Below, in pieces: positions 1 through 8,970 of a stretch of DNA of 64,000 nucleotides; the stretch's first letter is position 1, and each line of letters begins with the position of its first letter. The position numbers and the translations under genes are program-made. Source of the DNA: Micrococcaceae bacterium RIT 802 (GTDB lineage: Bacteria; Actinomycetota; Actinomycetes; Actinomycetales; Micrococcaceae); assembly GCA_016892645.1 (NCBI GenBank), contig JAFEMX010000003.1, positions 1-64,000 on the forward strand, in the 5' to 3' direction. The notes under the pieces were generated by a model, which was not told the origin of the DNA, made no database searches, and saw only the letters and a list, made by a program, of their open reading frames with translations.

Positions 1-36
1 CTGGCACCGCCGGTTACACCCGCCCCCAGACGACGA

Positions 37-68
37 CGATGCCCCCACCTCGCAAGGTGGGGGCATCG
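37..68. terminator. Hairpin at the end of the suf operon
   Basis: A perfect 14-bp inverted repeat (37-50 pairing with 55-68) with a four-base CGCA loop. It lies 46 bases beyond the stop of the last suf gene on the minus strand. No clear T-run follows on either strand, so it may act as a GC-rich intrinsic terminator, perhaps also for a plus-strand gene ending left of the window. Confidence 0.6.
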
Positions 69-114
69 CCATAGTGTGCCGAGGTCGCAGGGCAAGCTAC
101 GACATCCTGCGTAC

Positions 115-456
115 CTAGATGTTGAAGCCGAGGGCCCGCATCTGGTCGCGACCGTCGTCGGTGATCCGTTCCGGACCCCATGGCGGCATCCAAACCCAGT
201 TCAGACGGTGGTCGTCAACCACGTTCTCCATCGCCCCGGCAACCTGCTCTTCGAGAATGTCGGTGAGCGGGCAGGCGGCCGTGGTCAACGTCATGTCGAT
301 GAGCAGGACGCCGTCATCGGCGTACTTCAACCCGTAGAGCAGTCCCAGGTCGACGATGTTCACCCCGAGTTCGGGATCGATCACGTCCTTGAGGGCTTCC
401 TCGACGTCTTCGAGCGGGGTCAGTGCCGAACCCGCTTCTGCTTCGGTGGCGCTCAT
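115..456 (-). CDS. sufT: SufT-like Fe-S assembly factor (DUF59/MIP18 family)
   Basis: A 113-residue single-domain protein of the DUF59/MIP18 family. These proteins help iron-sulfur cluster maturation or transfer to clients in the cytoplasm. The family signature DPELGVNIVDLGLLY lies near residues 27-41, and the conserved cysteine is in TTAACPLTD near residues 58-66. It is the last gene of the suf operon: its ATG is 2 bases past the sufC stop. In M. tuberculosis the equivalent gene (Rv1466) follows sufS and sufU, which are both missing here. Family membership is clear; the exact role of SufT is inferred from context and from studied homologues. Confidence 0.9.
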   Translation of the reverse strand: MSATEAEAGSALTPLEDVEEALKDVIDPELGVNIVDLGLLYGLKYADDGVLLIDMTLTTAACPLTDILEEQVAGAMENVVDDHRLNWVWMPPWGPERITDDGRDQMRALGFNI

Positions 457-458
457 GA

Positions 459-1217
459 CTAGGCCCCGACGGCGAGGAAGCGGTCGTAGCCCTCTTCCTC
501 AAGACGGTCGGCCAGGTCCGGACCGCCCTGCTCGGCGACACGGCCGTCCACGAACACGTGCACGAAGTCCGGTTTGATGTACCGCAGGATCCGCGTGTAG
601 TGGGTAATGAGCAGGGTGCCCATTTCATGGCCTTCGGCGGCGCGGTTCACGCCTTCGGAGACCACCTTGAGTGCATCGACGTCGAGCCCCGAATCGGTCT
701 CGTCAAGGATGGCGAACTTGGGTTTGAAGAGCTCGAGCTGGAGGATCTCCACGCGCTTCTTCTCGCCGCCCGAGAAGCCCTCGTTGACGTTGCGGCCGGC
801 GAAGTCCGCATCGATCTTCAGGCCGGCCATGGCCGACTTGACGTCCTTGGTCCAGTGGCGGAGGCTCGGCGCCTCGCCATCGATGGCGGTCTTCGCCGTG
901 CGCAGGAAATTGGTCATGGTCACGCCGGGGACCTCTACCGGGTACTGCATGGCCAGGAAGAGTCCGGCGCGGGCCCGGGCGTCAACGCTCATGGCCAGCA
1001 CGTCTTCACCGTCGAGGGTGATCGTTCCGGAGGTGACGTTGTAGCGGGGGTGGCCGGCAATGGTGGAGGCAAGGGTTGACTTGCCGGAGCCGTTGGGGCC
1101 CATGATGGCGTGCGTTTCACCGGTGTTGATGGTGAGCGTGACGCCCTTGAGGATTTCCTTGCTGCCTTGCTCCGTGTCGATGGAGACGTGCAGGTCCTTG
1201 ATTTCCAGGGTAGACAT
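459..1217 (-). CDS. sufC: SufC, Fe-S assembly ABC ATPase
   Basis: A 252-residue ABC-type ATPase, the energising subunit of the cytosolic SufBC2D scaffold that builds Fe-S clusters. Walker A is GPNGSGKST near residues 40-48, the signature is FSGGEKKR, and Walker B runs into FAILDETDSGLD, the SufC form with Asp-Glu-Thr-Asp. Length is normal for the family. The ATG at 1217 lies 64 bases behind the sufD stop, the widest gap inside this operon. Nothing is missing. SufC is soluble and works with SufB and SufD rather than with a membrane permease. Confidence 0.97.
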   Translation of the reverse strand: MSTLEIKDLHVSIDTEQGSKEILKGVTLTINTGETHAIMGPNGSGKSTLASTIAGHPRYNVTSGTITLDGEDVLAMSVDARARAGLFLAMQYPVEVPGVTMTNFLRTAKTAIDGEAPSLRHWTKDVKSAMAGLKIDADFAGRNVNEGFSGGEKKRVEILQLELFKPKFAILDETDSGLDVDALKVVSEGVNRAAEGHEMGTLLITHYTRILRYIKPDFVHVFVDGRVAEQGGPDLADRLEEEGYDRFLAVGA

Positions 1218-1281
1218 TGGTGTCCGTTCTCTGACGTGCCGGACGGGCCGGCGAGGTTCACTGGGTGGGGTGGCCGACGGC

Positions 1282-2559
1282 CTAGTTTTCGGTGGCCGCG
1301 AGTTCGGCTTCGACGGTCTCGTTCAGACGGGTCTGCAGTTCCTCGACGCCGATCTTCTGGATGATCTCGTTGAGGAAGCCGCGAACGACCAGACGGCGAG
1401 CCGTCTTTTCGTCGATGCCACGGGACATGAGGTAGAAGAGGTGCTGGTCATCGAAACGGCCGGTGGTGCTGGCGTGGCCGGCTCCCTCGATGAGGCCGGT
1501 CTCGATTTCCAGGTTCGGAACCGAGTCGGCGCGGGCGCCGTCGGTGAGAACCAGGTTGCGGTTGGCCTCATAGGAGTCGGTCCCCTCGGCCTCCTTGCGG
1601 ATCAGCACGTCGCCCACCCAGACCGTGTGCGCATCCTTGCCCTGCAGCGCGCCCTTGTACAGCACGTTGGAGGTGCAGCGCGGTTGCGCGTGGTCAACGA
1701 ACAGGCGGTGTTCGAGGTGCTGCCCGGCATCGGCGAAGTACAGTCCGAACATCTCGGCCTTGGCGCCGGTACCGGCAAACCGTGCCGACGGCGTCAAGCG
1801 CACCAGATCCCCACCGAAGGTGACGACGATGTGCTTGAACTGTGCGTCCTTGGAGACCTTGGCCTGCTGCGAGCTGGCGTGGATGGAGTCGTCCTCCCAC
1901 GCCTGGACGCTGACCACGGTGAGGTCGGCGCCGTCCTGGACGTCGATCTCGATGTTCTCTGCCACGACGGCACTGCCCACGTGGTCGATGACGACCAGAC
2001 CGCGCGAGTTCGGCTCCGCGACGATCACCATGTGTTGGGCCGATGCTTCCAGTCCCGCACCCGTCAGGGTGAGGGTGGCCTTGACGTTTTCGGCGTTGGC
2101 GCCGAGGGTCAGCACCGTGGCTTCCTTGGCCGCGTTCCAGCCATTGGCGGCGACACGGTCCTCGGGGATGCCGGCGGAGCCGACGCGGACGTCGTCCATG
2201 CCGACGGTCTCCACCGTCGCGCCGTCGCTGAGCTCGGACGTGACGATCGGGGCGGCACCGGCGGGAACGTTCTTGTGCAGCCCGCCCAGGCGTTTGAGCG
2301 GGGTGAAACGCCAGTCCTCTTCGCGGCCGGTGAGGGCCTTGAAGTCCTCCAGCCGGTAGCTGGTCAGGCGCCCGGCCCGCGAGGAATCGGGAACACCGGC
2401 GCCGGCACCATGGCTGTGGGCCTTGCTGGCATCGCCGCCGAGCGGGGAGCTGTCCTCATTGAGCGGGGAGAGGTTTTCGCCCTCTTCGGTAAAGCCGGCG
2501 ATGGCGGGCGCGCCAATGCGCGCCTTTTCACCGGAGAAAGCTGTTGCGGTATCAGTCAT
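1282..2559 (-). CDS. sufD: SufD, Fe-S scaffold subunit
   Basis: A 425-residue SufB/SufD-family beta-helix protein, partner of SufB in the SufBC2D scaffold. The C-terminal core has the family end pattern [20 protein letters not shown], and a conserved histidine in GAGHAST lies just ahead of it, the position used by E. coli SufD at the SufB interface. The N-terminal 70 residues are low-complexity and not conserved. It begins 2 bases after the sufB stop, so the two are co-transcribed and probably co-translated. Identity is secure from sequence, position and length. Confidence 0.96.
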   Translation of the reverse strand: MTDTATAFSGEKARIGAPAIAGFTEEGENLSPLNEDSSPLGGDASKAHSHGAGAGVPDSSRAGRLTSYRLEDFKALTGREEDWRFTPLKRLGGLHKNVPAGAAPIVTSELSDGATVETVGMDDVRVGSAGIPEDRVAANGWNAAKEATVLTLGANAENVKATLTLTGAGLEASAQHMVIVAEPNSRGLVVIDHVGSAVVAENIEIDVQDGADLTVVSVQAWEDDSIHASSQQAKVSKDAQFKHIVVTFGGDLVRLTPSARFAGTGAKAEMFGLYFADAGQHLEHRLFVDHAQPRCTSNVLYKGALQGKDAHTVWVGDVLIRKEAEGTDSYEANRNLVLTDGARADSVPNLEIETGLIEGAGHASTTGRFDDQHLFYLMSRGIDEKTARRLVVRGFLNEIIQKIGVEELQTRLNETVEAELAATEN

Positions 2560-2561
2560 GA

Positions 2562-4022
2562 TTAACCGACGGATCCTTCCATCTGCAGTTCAATGAGGCG
2601 GTTCAGTTCGAGCGCGTATTCCATCGGCAGCTCACGGGCGATCGGCTCGATGAAGCCGCGCACGATCATGGCCATGGCCTCGTCCTCTGCCAGACCGCGG
2701 GACATGAGGTAGAACAGCTGCTCTTCGGAGACCCGCGAAACGGTGGCCTCGTGGCCCATGGTCACGTCGTCCTCGCGGACGTCGATGTAGGGGTAGGTGT
2801 CCGAGCGTGAGATCTGGTCGACGAGCAACGCGTCGCATACCACCGAGTTGCGGGAACCCTTGGCGCCTTCACGTACCTGGACCAGGCCGCGGTAGGCCGA
2901 ACGACCACCGTTGCGGGCCACTGACTTCGCCACGATGGACGAGGACGTGTTCGGCGCGATGTGCACCATCTTCGACCCGGTGTCCTGGTGCTGGCCTTCT
3001 CCGGCGAAGGCGATGGACAGCGTCTCACCCTTGGCGTGCTCGCCGGTGAGGTAGACGGCCGGGTACTTCATGGTCACCTTGGAGCCGATGTTTCCATCGA
3101 CCCACTCCATGGTCGCACCCTCTTCACAGATGGCGCGCTTGGTGACCAGGTTGTACACGTTGTTCGACCAGTTCTGGATGGTCGTGTAGCGGACGCGTGC
3201 GCCCTTCTTCACGATGATTTCCACGACGGCCGAGTGCAGCGAGTCCGAGTCGTAGATCGGGGCGGTGCAGCCCTCGATGTAGTGGACGTAGGAGTCCTCG
3301 TCGGCGATGATCAGCGTGCGCTCGAACTGGCCCATGTTTTCCGTGTTGATGCGGAAGTATGCCTGCAGCGGGATGTCGACGTGGACGCCCTTGGGGACGT
3401 AGACGAAGGATCCGCCGGACCAGACGGCCGTGTTCAGCGAACCGAACTTGTTGTCACCGACCGGGATGACCGAACCGAAGTACTCCTTGAAGATGTCCTC
3501 GTGTTCCTTCAGCCCCGTGTCCGTGTCCAGGAAGATCACGCCCTGCTTTTCCAGGTCCTCGCGGAGCTGGTGGTACACGACCTCGGATTCGTACTGCGCG
3601 GCGACACCCGAAACGAGGCGCTGCTTCTCGGCCTCGGGGATGCCCAGCTTGTCGTACGTGTTGCGGATGTCCTCCGGAAGGTCCTCCCAGGACTTTGCCT
3701 GCTTCTCGGTGGACCGGACAAAGTACTTGATGTTGTCGAAGTCGATGCCGGAGAGGTCTGCACCCCAGGTCGGCATGGGCTTGCGGTCGAAGTACTTCAG
3801 CCCCTTCAGCCTCAGGTCGAGCATCCATTCGGGCTCGCTCTTCTTGCCGGAGATGTCGCGGACGACTTCCTCATTGAGGCCGCGGCGCGCATTCGCGCCG
3901 GCGTCGTTCTTATCCGACCATCCGTATTCGTAGTTGCCGATCCCGTGAAGCTCCGGATTCTTTTCCAGAATCTCGGAGATCACGCCGGGGTCGGCGGTCT
4001 CCTGTGCCATCTGATCCGTCAT
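2562..4022 (-). CDS. sufB: SufB, Fe-S scaffold subunit
   Basis: A 486-residue SufB, the main cluster-building subunit of the SufBC2D complex. It carries family stretches such as [24 protein letters not shown], and the C-terminal [10 protein letters not shown] with the conserved cysteine, ending in [13 protein letters not shown]. Length matches the usual 470-495 residues. Its ATG overlaps the sufR stop codon as ATGA, implying translational coupling to the regulator. Downstream sufD follows after 2 bases. Confidence 0.97.
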   Translation of the reverse strand: MTDQMAQETADPGVISEILEKNPELHGIGNYEYGWSDKNDAGANARRGLNEEVVRDISGKKSEPEWMLDLRLKGLKYFDRKPMPTWGADLSGIDFDNIKYFVRSTEKQAKSWEDLPEDIRNTYDKLGIPEAEKQRLVSGVAAQYESEVVYHQLREDLEKQGVIFLDTDTGLKEHEDIFKEYFGSVIPVGDNKFGSLNTAVWSGGSFVYVPKGVHVDIPLQAYFRINTENMGQFERTLIIADEDSYVHYIEGCTAPIYDSDSLHSAVVEIIVKKGARVRYTTIQNWSNNVYNLVTKRAICEEGATMEWVDGNIGSKVTMKYPAVYLTGEHAKGETLSIAFAGEGQHQDTGSKMVHIAPNTSSSIVAKSVARNGGRSAYRGLVQVREGAKGSRNSVVCDALLVDQISRSDTYPYIDVREDDVTMGHEATVSRVSEEQLFYLMSRGLAEDEAMAMIVRGFIEPIARELPMEYALELNRLIELQMEGSVG

Positions 4023-4810
4023 CGCGGCCTTTCCTGCTTTGTCAGCTTGACTCGTGTTCTCTTCTCAGCGTGCTGAGGAGCCTGGTTACGCCCCATGGGG
4101 ATGTGGGTCGTACAAACATGCCCGCCGGATGCCAGGGTTGAGAGTCGACGGACGTCGACCCCCAGCAGGCGGGCAAAGACTTTGGTTTCTTCATCGCAGA
4201 ACACCGGGAATTCCCGGGCCAGGTCCTGGATAGGGCAGTGCCCCTGGCACAACTGCATGCTTTGCAGCGTCGCCGCGGGCTGGTTGAAACCCACGTTGCG
4301 GGTCGATGCCACGAACCCGTCGCCGCTGAGTGCCCGGGAGAGGGCTTCGGCCCGGTCGGCCAGCGCCTCCCCTGCGGCTTCAACGACGGGCCGGTAACGG
4401 CGTTCCATCTTCTCGAAGCGGCGGGCCGCAAAGGCCTGGACCGCTTCGTCGCCCGCGGCACCTGCCAGGTCGGCCAGCGCCGAGGTGGCGATGTCGAGAT
4501 AGTCGTTGCCGAGCTTGGTCTGGCCGCGATGGCTCAGGACGTAACGTCGAGCGGGGCGGCCGGCACCGGCGGGCTGGTTGGCGACGAGCTTGACCTCGAC
4601 CAGGCCGTCGCGGCTCAAGGCGTCGAGGTGGCGGCGCACGGCAGCCGGGGTGAACCCGAGGTCCACACCGAGTTCGGCGGCGCTGACGGGCCCCTGGTGG
4701 AGGACGGCCTGCAGTACGCGGTCCCGGGTGCGTTCCTCGGTATCGGGCACCACCGGCCGCGCGGCCGGCGAAGCGACCACGTCAGGAGGAGTCAAAGACG
4801 ATGAATACAC
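4019..4810 (-). CDS. sufR: SufR, Fe-S-sensing repressor of the suf operon
   Basis: Winged-helix (ArsR/DeoR-like) regulator that in cyanobacteria and mycobacteria represses its own suf operon when its Fe-S cluster is loaded. The DNA-binding part is in the first 80 residues ([20 protein letters not shown]). The C-terminal half has the cluster cysteines CQGHC, PVFCDE and GHVCTTH. The frame is open up to an ATG at 4909, but I choose the GTG at 4810 (263 residues): the extra 33 residues look non-conserved, there is a plausible -10 (CATGAT) 6 bases ahead, and a longer start would leave only 25 bases to the divergent gene at 4935. Start is uncertain; identity is good. Confidence 0.85.
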   Translation of the reverse strand: MYSSSLTPPDVVASPAARPVVPDTEERTRDRVLQAVLHQGPVSAAELGVDLGFTPAAVRRHLDALSRDGLVEVKLVANQPAGAGRPARRYVLSHRGQTKLGNDYLDIATSALADLAGAAGDEAVQAFAARRFEKMERRYRPVVEAAGEALADRAEALSRALSGDGFVASTRNVGFNQPAATLQSMQLCQGHCPIQDLAREFPVFCDEETKVFARLLGVDVRRLSTLASGGHVCTTHIPMGRNQAPQHAEKRTRVKLTKQERPR

Positions 4811-4846
4811 AACACAATCATGACCTAATGCAGGAGTCTTGGCCAG

Positions 4847-4860
4847 TAAGGCGTGGCTTA
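4847..4860. promoter_or_regulatory. Candidate operator dyad between sufR and the ABC operon
   Basis: TAAG-GCGTGG-CTTA, a short inverted repeat in the sufR / ABC-transporter intergenic space, 37 bases ahead of the chosen sufR GTG. It could be an operator for SufR or for an iron regulator, but only if sufR starts at 4810; with the longer start it would be coding. No experimentally known site was recognised. Confidence 0.3.
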
Positions 4861-4922
4861 GTTCCCTCCCGGCGGAATACGCCGGGGCGCGTGACCTCGC
4901 CCGTTCCATTCTCTACATGACG

Positions 4923-4928
4923 TAGAAT
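4923..4928 (+). promoter_or_regulatory. -10 box (TAGAAT) of a leaderless ABC gene
   Basis: TAGAAT lies 6 bases before the GTG at 4935, and no Shine-Dalgarno is seen. Transcription starting 6-7 bases past the -10 would begin on the start codon itself. Confidence 0.6.
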
Positions 4929-4934
4929 GCTTGC

Positions 4935-5888
4935 GTGCCAACAACAGAACCACGCCTCGTCGTCGACTCGCTGCGCAAGGACTTCGGCCCCGTCGCTGCA
5001 TTGGACGGGCGCATGGTCCGGGTTCTCAACGGTATCTCACTGACCGCCCACGCCGGAGCGGTCACCACGCTGCTCGGCTCCAACGGTGCCGGAAAGTCCA
5101 CCACCCTCGGATGCGCCCAGGGGCTCCTCAAACCCGACGGCGGCACCGTGCGCCTGCTCGGCCAGGACCCGTACTCCGGTGGCAGCACCCTGCGATCGCG
5201 GGTCGGCGTCATGCTCCAGGACGGCGGACTGCCCCCTTCGGTGAAGCCCATGGCGCTGCTCCGGCATGTCGAGGGCATGTACTCCCATCCCGTCAATGTC
5301 GATGCGTTGGCCCAACGACTCGGCATCGATTCCTTCGCCCACACCACGATCCGGCGGCTCTCCGGCGGCCAGCGCCAACGGGTGGGCCTGGCCGCGGCCC
5401 TCGTGGGCAACCCGGAAGTGGTGTTCCTGGACGAGCCAAGCGCCGGTCTGGATCCGCAATCCCGCCAAACCGTTTTCGACCTGATTGCCGAGCTGCGTGA
5501 ACGCGGGCTCTGCATCGTGCTGACCACGCACTTGATGGAGGACGCCCAGCGTCTGTCGGACTACGTCTACATCATCGACAATGGCCGCAATGTCGCCCAG
5601 GGGACCGTCGCCGAACTGACGGCCGAGGCCACCACCGCCACCGATAGCCGCACGCTCTTCTTCACCGCCACGCCCGGCCTGCCCGCCCCCGAGCTGCGCG
5701 ACGCCGGCTCGCTGGTCGAGGAGGCCGCGGGCCAATACCGGGTCGATGGGATCCGTTCTCCGGCCGCCTTGGCCGAAATCACCTCCTGGTGGGCCGAAAG
5801 GGGCATCCTGCCCACGTCGATCACCATGGAACCGAAGAACCTCGAAGACGTCTTCCTGGACATTGCCGAAGGAGGCGCCCGTGGTTGA
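4935..5888 (+). CDS. ABC exporter ATP-binding protein
   Basis: A 317-residue ABC-2 type ATPase that would drive the permease encoded next. Walker A SNGAGKST is near residues 51-58, signature LSGGQRQRVG near 140, and Walker B VVFLDEPSAGLDP near 160, followed by the switch His in LTTHLMEDAQ. A C-terminal region of about 90 residues follows the ATPase core, as in DrrA-type exporters. The substrate cannot be told. The same pair sits between ctaB/ctaA and suf in M. tuberculosis (Rv1456c-Rv1458c), so the neighbourhood is conserved. GTG start chosen for its tight -10 spacing; transcript probably leaderless. Confidence 0.88.
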   Translation: MPTTEPRLVVDSLRKDFGPVAALDGRMVRVLNGISLTAHAGAVTTLLGSNGAGKSTTLGCAQGLLKPDGGTVRLLGQDPYSGGSTLRSRVGVMLQDGGLPPSVKPMALLRHVEGMYSHPVNVDALAQRLGIDSFAHTTIRRLSGGQRQRVGLAAALVGNPEVVFLDEPSAGLDPQSRQTVFDLIAELRERGLCIVLTTHLMEDAQRLSDYVYIIDNGRNVAQGTVAELTAEATTATDSRTLFFTATPGLPAPELRDAGSLVEEAAGQYRVDGIRSPAALAEITSWWAERGILPTSITMEPKNLEDVFLDIAEGGARG

Positions 5889-6678
5889 GCCGGACCGGTA
5901 CGGACTGCCCGTTGCCCCCGCCGATCGGGAGACCAGCACCAATGCGGCACCGTTGGCCCGCCGCATCCTGCGTCATGGACGCTACGAGACCGCGGCGATG
6001 CTCGGCAACGGCGAACAGCTGGTGCTGGCGGTCGTCCTGCCCCTGTTGGCCCTGTTCGGCCTGACGTTCACCGACATCCTCGATGGGATCGCCGAAGCCC
6101 GCATCGACGCGGCCACCCCCGGAGTGCTGGCCCTGTGCGTCATGTCGACCGCCTTCACCGGCCAGGGGATCTCCACGGGCTTCGATCGCCGCTATGGCGT
6201 GCTGCGGTTCCTGGCCACCACGCCCCTGGGTCGGGCGGGGTTGATCTTCGGCAAGGCGCTGGCCGTGCTCGCGGTGCTCGTCATCCAGATGGTGCTCGTC
6301 GGCGGCACCGCCCTCATCCTGGGGTGGCGCCCGGACCTCGCCGGCGCACCCATCGCCGTCGTGCTCCTGGTTCTCGGCGCCGCGGCGTTCACCTCGCTGG
6401 GGCTGCTGATCGCCGGCACCGTGCGGCCCGAGGCCACCCTGGCCATCACCAACCTCGCCTGGATCCTCTTGGCCGCCGGCGGCGGGATCCTCATCCCGGG
6501 CAGCCGACTGCCGGGGGTGCTGGCCGACATCGTGGCCGTGCTGCCCTCTTCGGCCCTCGGCGATGCACTTCGCGACGCCCTCATCGGTGGGACAATGAAC
6601 ATCGGCGCCTGCCTGATCCTGCTGGGGTGGACGATCGCCGCCGGCCTGGCCGCCACCCGCTGGTTTAAGTGGAACTGA
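5881..6678 (+). CDS. ABC-2 type exporter permease
   Basis: A 265-residue integral membrane protein with about six hydrophobic segments (for example LVLAVVLPLLALFGLTF, AVLAVLVIQMVLVGGTALIL, AVVLLVLGAAAFTSLGLLI), matching ABC-2 permeases that pair with DrrA-like ATPases. GTG at 5881 is the right start: GAAGGAGG lies 5 bases upstream and overlaps the end of the ATPase gene, whose stop is at 5886-5888. A longer in-frame extension inside the ATPase gene is rejected. Substrate unknown. Confidence 0.85.
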   Translation: MVEPDRYGLPVAPADRETSTNAAPLARRILRHGRYETAAMLGNGEQLVLAVVLPLLALFGLTFTDILDGIAEARIDAATPGVLALCVMSTAFTGQGISTGFDRRYGVLRFLATTPLGRAGLIFGKALAVLAVLVIQMVLVGGTALILGWRPDLAGAPIAVVLLVLGAAAFTSLGLLIAGTVRPEATLAITNLAWILLAAGGGILIPGSRLPGVLADIVAVLPSSALGDALRDALIGGTMNIGACLILLGWTIAAGLAATRWFKWN

Positions 6679-6724
6679 CGCGTGCTCACACGACCCCGCC
6701 GTGTTCCGAATGGAGAATGACATC

Positions 6725-7654
6725 ATGACAACGCCCGTTGCCACGCGCTGGTACGACCGGCTCCCCCTGTCCATCGGCTCGGGGATCCACCGCCTCGCGA
6801 TCGCCTCCCTGGTGGCCCAGGCGGCCCTGATCGTTTCCGGCGGAGCCGTTCGCCTGACCGCGTCGGGCCTGGGCTGTTCCCAGTGGCCCAATTGCATGCC
6901 GGGCACGATGACACCCACCGCCGAGATGGGGATCCACGGACTGATCGAGTTCGGGAACCGGCTCCTGACCTTCGTTCTGGCCGCGATCGCCCTGGCCATG
7001 ATCATCGCCGTCTGGCGGATCCGCCGGACGCACCGCACGATCTTCTGGCTGTCCATCTCCCTGCTGTGCTTCATTCCCATCCAGGCCGTCATCGGCGGCA
7101 TCACGGTCTTGAGCGATCTGAACCCCTGGGTGGTCAGCCTGCACTTCCTGGCTTCCATTGCCCTGGTGGCGGCGGCCACGCTGCTGGTCAACCGCACCGG
7201 GCGCGAGTCCCGGGGCGAGGAGCTGGTCGCGGCGGGGCCGTTGACGGGGTCCCTGCGCAGCCTGGGCTGGACCGTCGCCATCACGTCCGCGCTGGCCCTG
7301 GTGCTGGGAACGGTGGTCACCGGGACCGGGCCCCACGCCGGCGACCCGACATCGCCCCGGCACGACTTCAACCTGTACCTGGTGACGCGCATCCACGTCG
7401 TCCCGGTCTACCTGCTGGTCATCGCCACGCTGCTGGGCCTGTACCTCGTCTTCCGGACCCGGGCCTCGGCCGGACTCAAGCGCGGCTACATCATGCTCGT
7501 GGTGGCCGTGCTGGCGCAGGCGGCCATCGGGTACACCCAGTTCTTCCTCGGCCTGCCGATCGGCGTGGTCATGCTGCACATGGTCGGCACCGCCTTGTTG
7601 ACGGCGGCCGCGACGAATGTATGGGACCGTTCGACGGGCGTCGTCCCGCTGTAG
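6725..7654 (+). CDS. ctaA: Heme A synthase CtaA (COX15 family)
   Basis: A 309-residue membrane protein that oxidises the methyl group of heme O to the formyl group of heme A for aa3-type cytochrome oxidase. Eight hydrophobic segments are visible. Heme-ligand region histidines appear in MGIHGLIEFGNR, VSLHFLAS, RIHVVPVYL and MLHMVGT. The paired cysteines of Gram-positive CtaA are in LGCSQWPNCMPG near residue 50. Start ATG at 6725 has GGAGAA 9 bases upstream; an upstream in-frame GTG at 6701 has none. It converges on ctaB, which makes its substrate. Confidence 0.93.
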   Translation: MTTPVATRWYDRLPLSIGSGIHRLAIASLVAQAALIVSGGAVRLTASGLGCSQWPNCMPGTMTPTAEMGIHGLIEFGNRLLTFVLAAIALAMIIAVWRIRRTHRTIFWLSISLLCFIPIQAVIGGITVLSDLNPWVVSLHFLASIALVAAATLLVNRTGRESRGEELVAAGPLTGSLRSLGWTVAITSALALVLGTVVTGTGPHAGDPTSPRHDFNLYLVTRIHVVPVYLLVIATLLGLYLVFRTRASAGLKRGYIMLVVAVLAQAAIGYTQFFLGLPIGVVMLHMVGTALLTAAATNVWDRSTGVVPL

Positions 7655-7782
7655 TCCGTCGCGACGCCAGGCGTCGCCGAGGCATCTGGCCCCGTTTCCG
7701 ACGTATCCACGGCGGAGGCGGGGCCAGAGGTCTTCTCGGGCACGGACGCTTCCGCCACTCCCCCGCACCGGCGTCCCGTGCC

Positions 7783-7815
7783 GGCCGGCCGCCAGGCCGG
7801 CCGCCAGGCCGGCCG
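7783..7815. repeat. Tandem 12-bp repeat GGCCGGCCGCCA
   Basis: Two full copies (7783-7794, 7795-7806) and a nine-base third copy ending at 7815, head to tail with no mismatch. Lies in non-coding space between convergent genes. Confidence 0.8.
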
Positions 7816-7933
7816 TCGGACCTCTGTCCGTAACGCATACCCCGTCCACCCCTGCCGGGTCCATGGAGCAACCCGGCGCCGATCCGCTTCGCCCGAACGG
7901 GCCGCCGAGGGCGCGGGCAGAGGGCAGGAAAAA

Positions 7934-7967
7934 GGGCCGGGCACCCGCTGCTGCGGATGCCCGGCCC
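7934..7967 (-). terminator. Rho-independent terminator of ctaB
   Basis: A 10-bp GC stem (7934-7943 with 7958-7967) with a further CCGC/GCGG stem in its loop. Reading the minus strand, five Ts (complement of 7929-7933) follow it directly. It starts 20 bases past the ctaB stop. Confidence 0.85.
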
Positions 7968-7986
7968 CTTTCCGGAAACGGGAGGG

Positions 7987-8970
7987 TCAGCCGAAGATCG
8001 GTTGGCCGACGAAGGGATCGATGGCCAGTGCCACGAACACGATCGTGAGGTACGTGATGGAGATGTGGAAAACCTTCATCGCCTTGCGGTTCATGTCCTG
8101 CGGCAGGTGCTCACGCTGCGCCTCGCGGTACAACACGTGCGATTCGAAGATGAACCAGCCTCCGGACACGGCGGCCAGCACCGTGTAGACGATGCCCGCA
8201 TTGCCCATCGGCACCAGCAGCAGCGAACACACCACGGTGGCCCACGCATAGAGGACGACCTGCACGGAGACCGTGCGGGCCCCGGCGATGGCCCCCAGCA
8301 TGGGGACGTGGGCGTTGTTGTAGTCGTCCGCGTACTTCATGGACAACGGCCAGTAGTGCGGCGGGGTCCATAGGAAGATGATGAGAAAGAGGATGACGGC
8401 CGGCCAGGCGAGCGTGCCGGTGACGGCGGCCCAGCCGATGAGCACAGGCATGCATCCGGCAATGCCGCCCCAGACGATGTTCTGCGAGGTGCGGCGTTTG
8501 AGGATCAACGTGTAGAAGACCACGTAGAGCAGGATCGCCACGAGGCCGAGGGCCGCAGTGAACAGGTTCGTCCCGGCCCACAGGATCGCGATCGAGGCGA
8601 TCCCCAACAGCCACGAGAAGACGAATGCCTCACGCGGGGTGACCTCACCGGTGACCAGGGGCCTCTTCGAGGTGCGGTGCATGAGCTTGTCCATGTCGCG
8701 GTCGAAGTAGCAGTTGAAGGCTCCCGCGCTACCGGCGGCGAACGCACCACCGATCAGGGTGGCCAGGATGGTGAGAAGATCGGGGAAGCCCCGCTGGGCG
8801 AAGATCATGGTCGGCAGCGTCGTGACGAGGAGCAGTTCGATAACGCGCGGCTTGGTCAGGGCGACATAGGCCCTGGCCTTGCGACCGACAAAGCCGCTCG
8901 GGCTTTCGTCGGGTTGACGTGACGCACGAGGTGCGAGCTCGGCGTCGGTCGGAACGGTCTTCACGGACAT
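7987..8970 (-). CDS. ctaB: Heme O synthase CtaB (protoheme IX farnesyltransferase)
   Basis: A 327-residue UbiA-family prenyltransferase that adds a farnesyl group to heme B, giving heme O for CtaA. The first Asp-rich motif is in [12 protein letters not shown] and the second in [13 protein letters not shown]; about nine membrane segments are visible. A soluble lead of about 35 residues precedes [12 protein letters not shown], the usual conserved beginning. Start ATG 8970 (MSVKTVPTD) is chosen because an open extension upstream is non-conserved and covers the divergent promoter region. Terminated by the hairpin at 7934-7967. Confidence 0.95.
   Translation of the reverse strand: MSVKTVPTDAELAPRASRQPDESPSGFVGRKARAYVALTKPRVIELLLVTTLPTMIFAQRGFPDLLTILATLIGGAFAAGSAGAFNCYFDRDMDKLMHRTSKRPLVTGEVTPREAFVFSWLLGIASIAILWAGTNLFTAALGLVAILLYVVFYTLILKRRTSQNIVWGGIAGCMPVLIGWAAVTGTLAWPAVILFLIIFLWTPPHYWPLSMKYADDYNNAHVPMLGAIAGARTVSVQVVLYAWATVVCSLLLVPMGNAGIVYTVLAAVSGGWFIFESHVLYREAQREHLPQDMNRKAMKVFHISITYLTIVFVALAIDPFVGQPIFG

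Larger units (their letters stand above)
7655..7986. other. Gene-free space between ctaA and ctaB
   Basis: No convincing gene. It holds a weak 10-bp stem (7685-7694 with 7719-7728, 24-base loop) followed by TCTTCTC that could end ctaA transcription, a GC-rich tandem repeat at 7783-7815, and the ctaB terminator at 7934-7967. Open frames here are by-products of high GC. Confidence 0.6.

Noticed and set aside
4792-4821. Nine-codon leader-like frame ahead of sufR (ATG at 4821)
   Set aside because: No ribosome site and no attenuator structure; it probably arises by chance in the promoter region.
7783-7815. CRISPR-like repeat
   Set aside because: Units are only 12 bases, directly adjacent with no spacers and no cas genes nearby.
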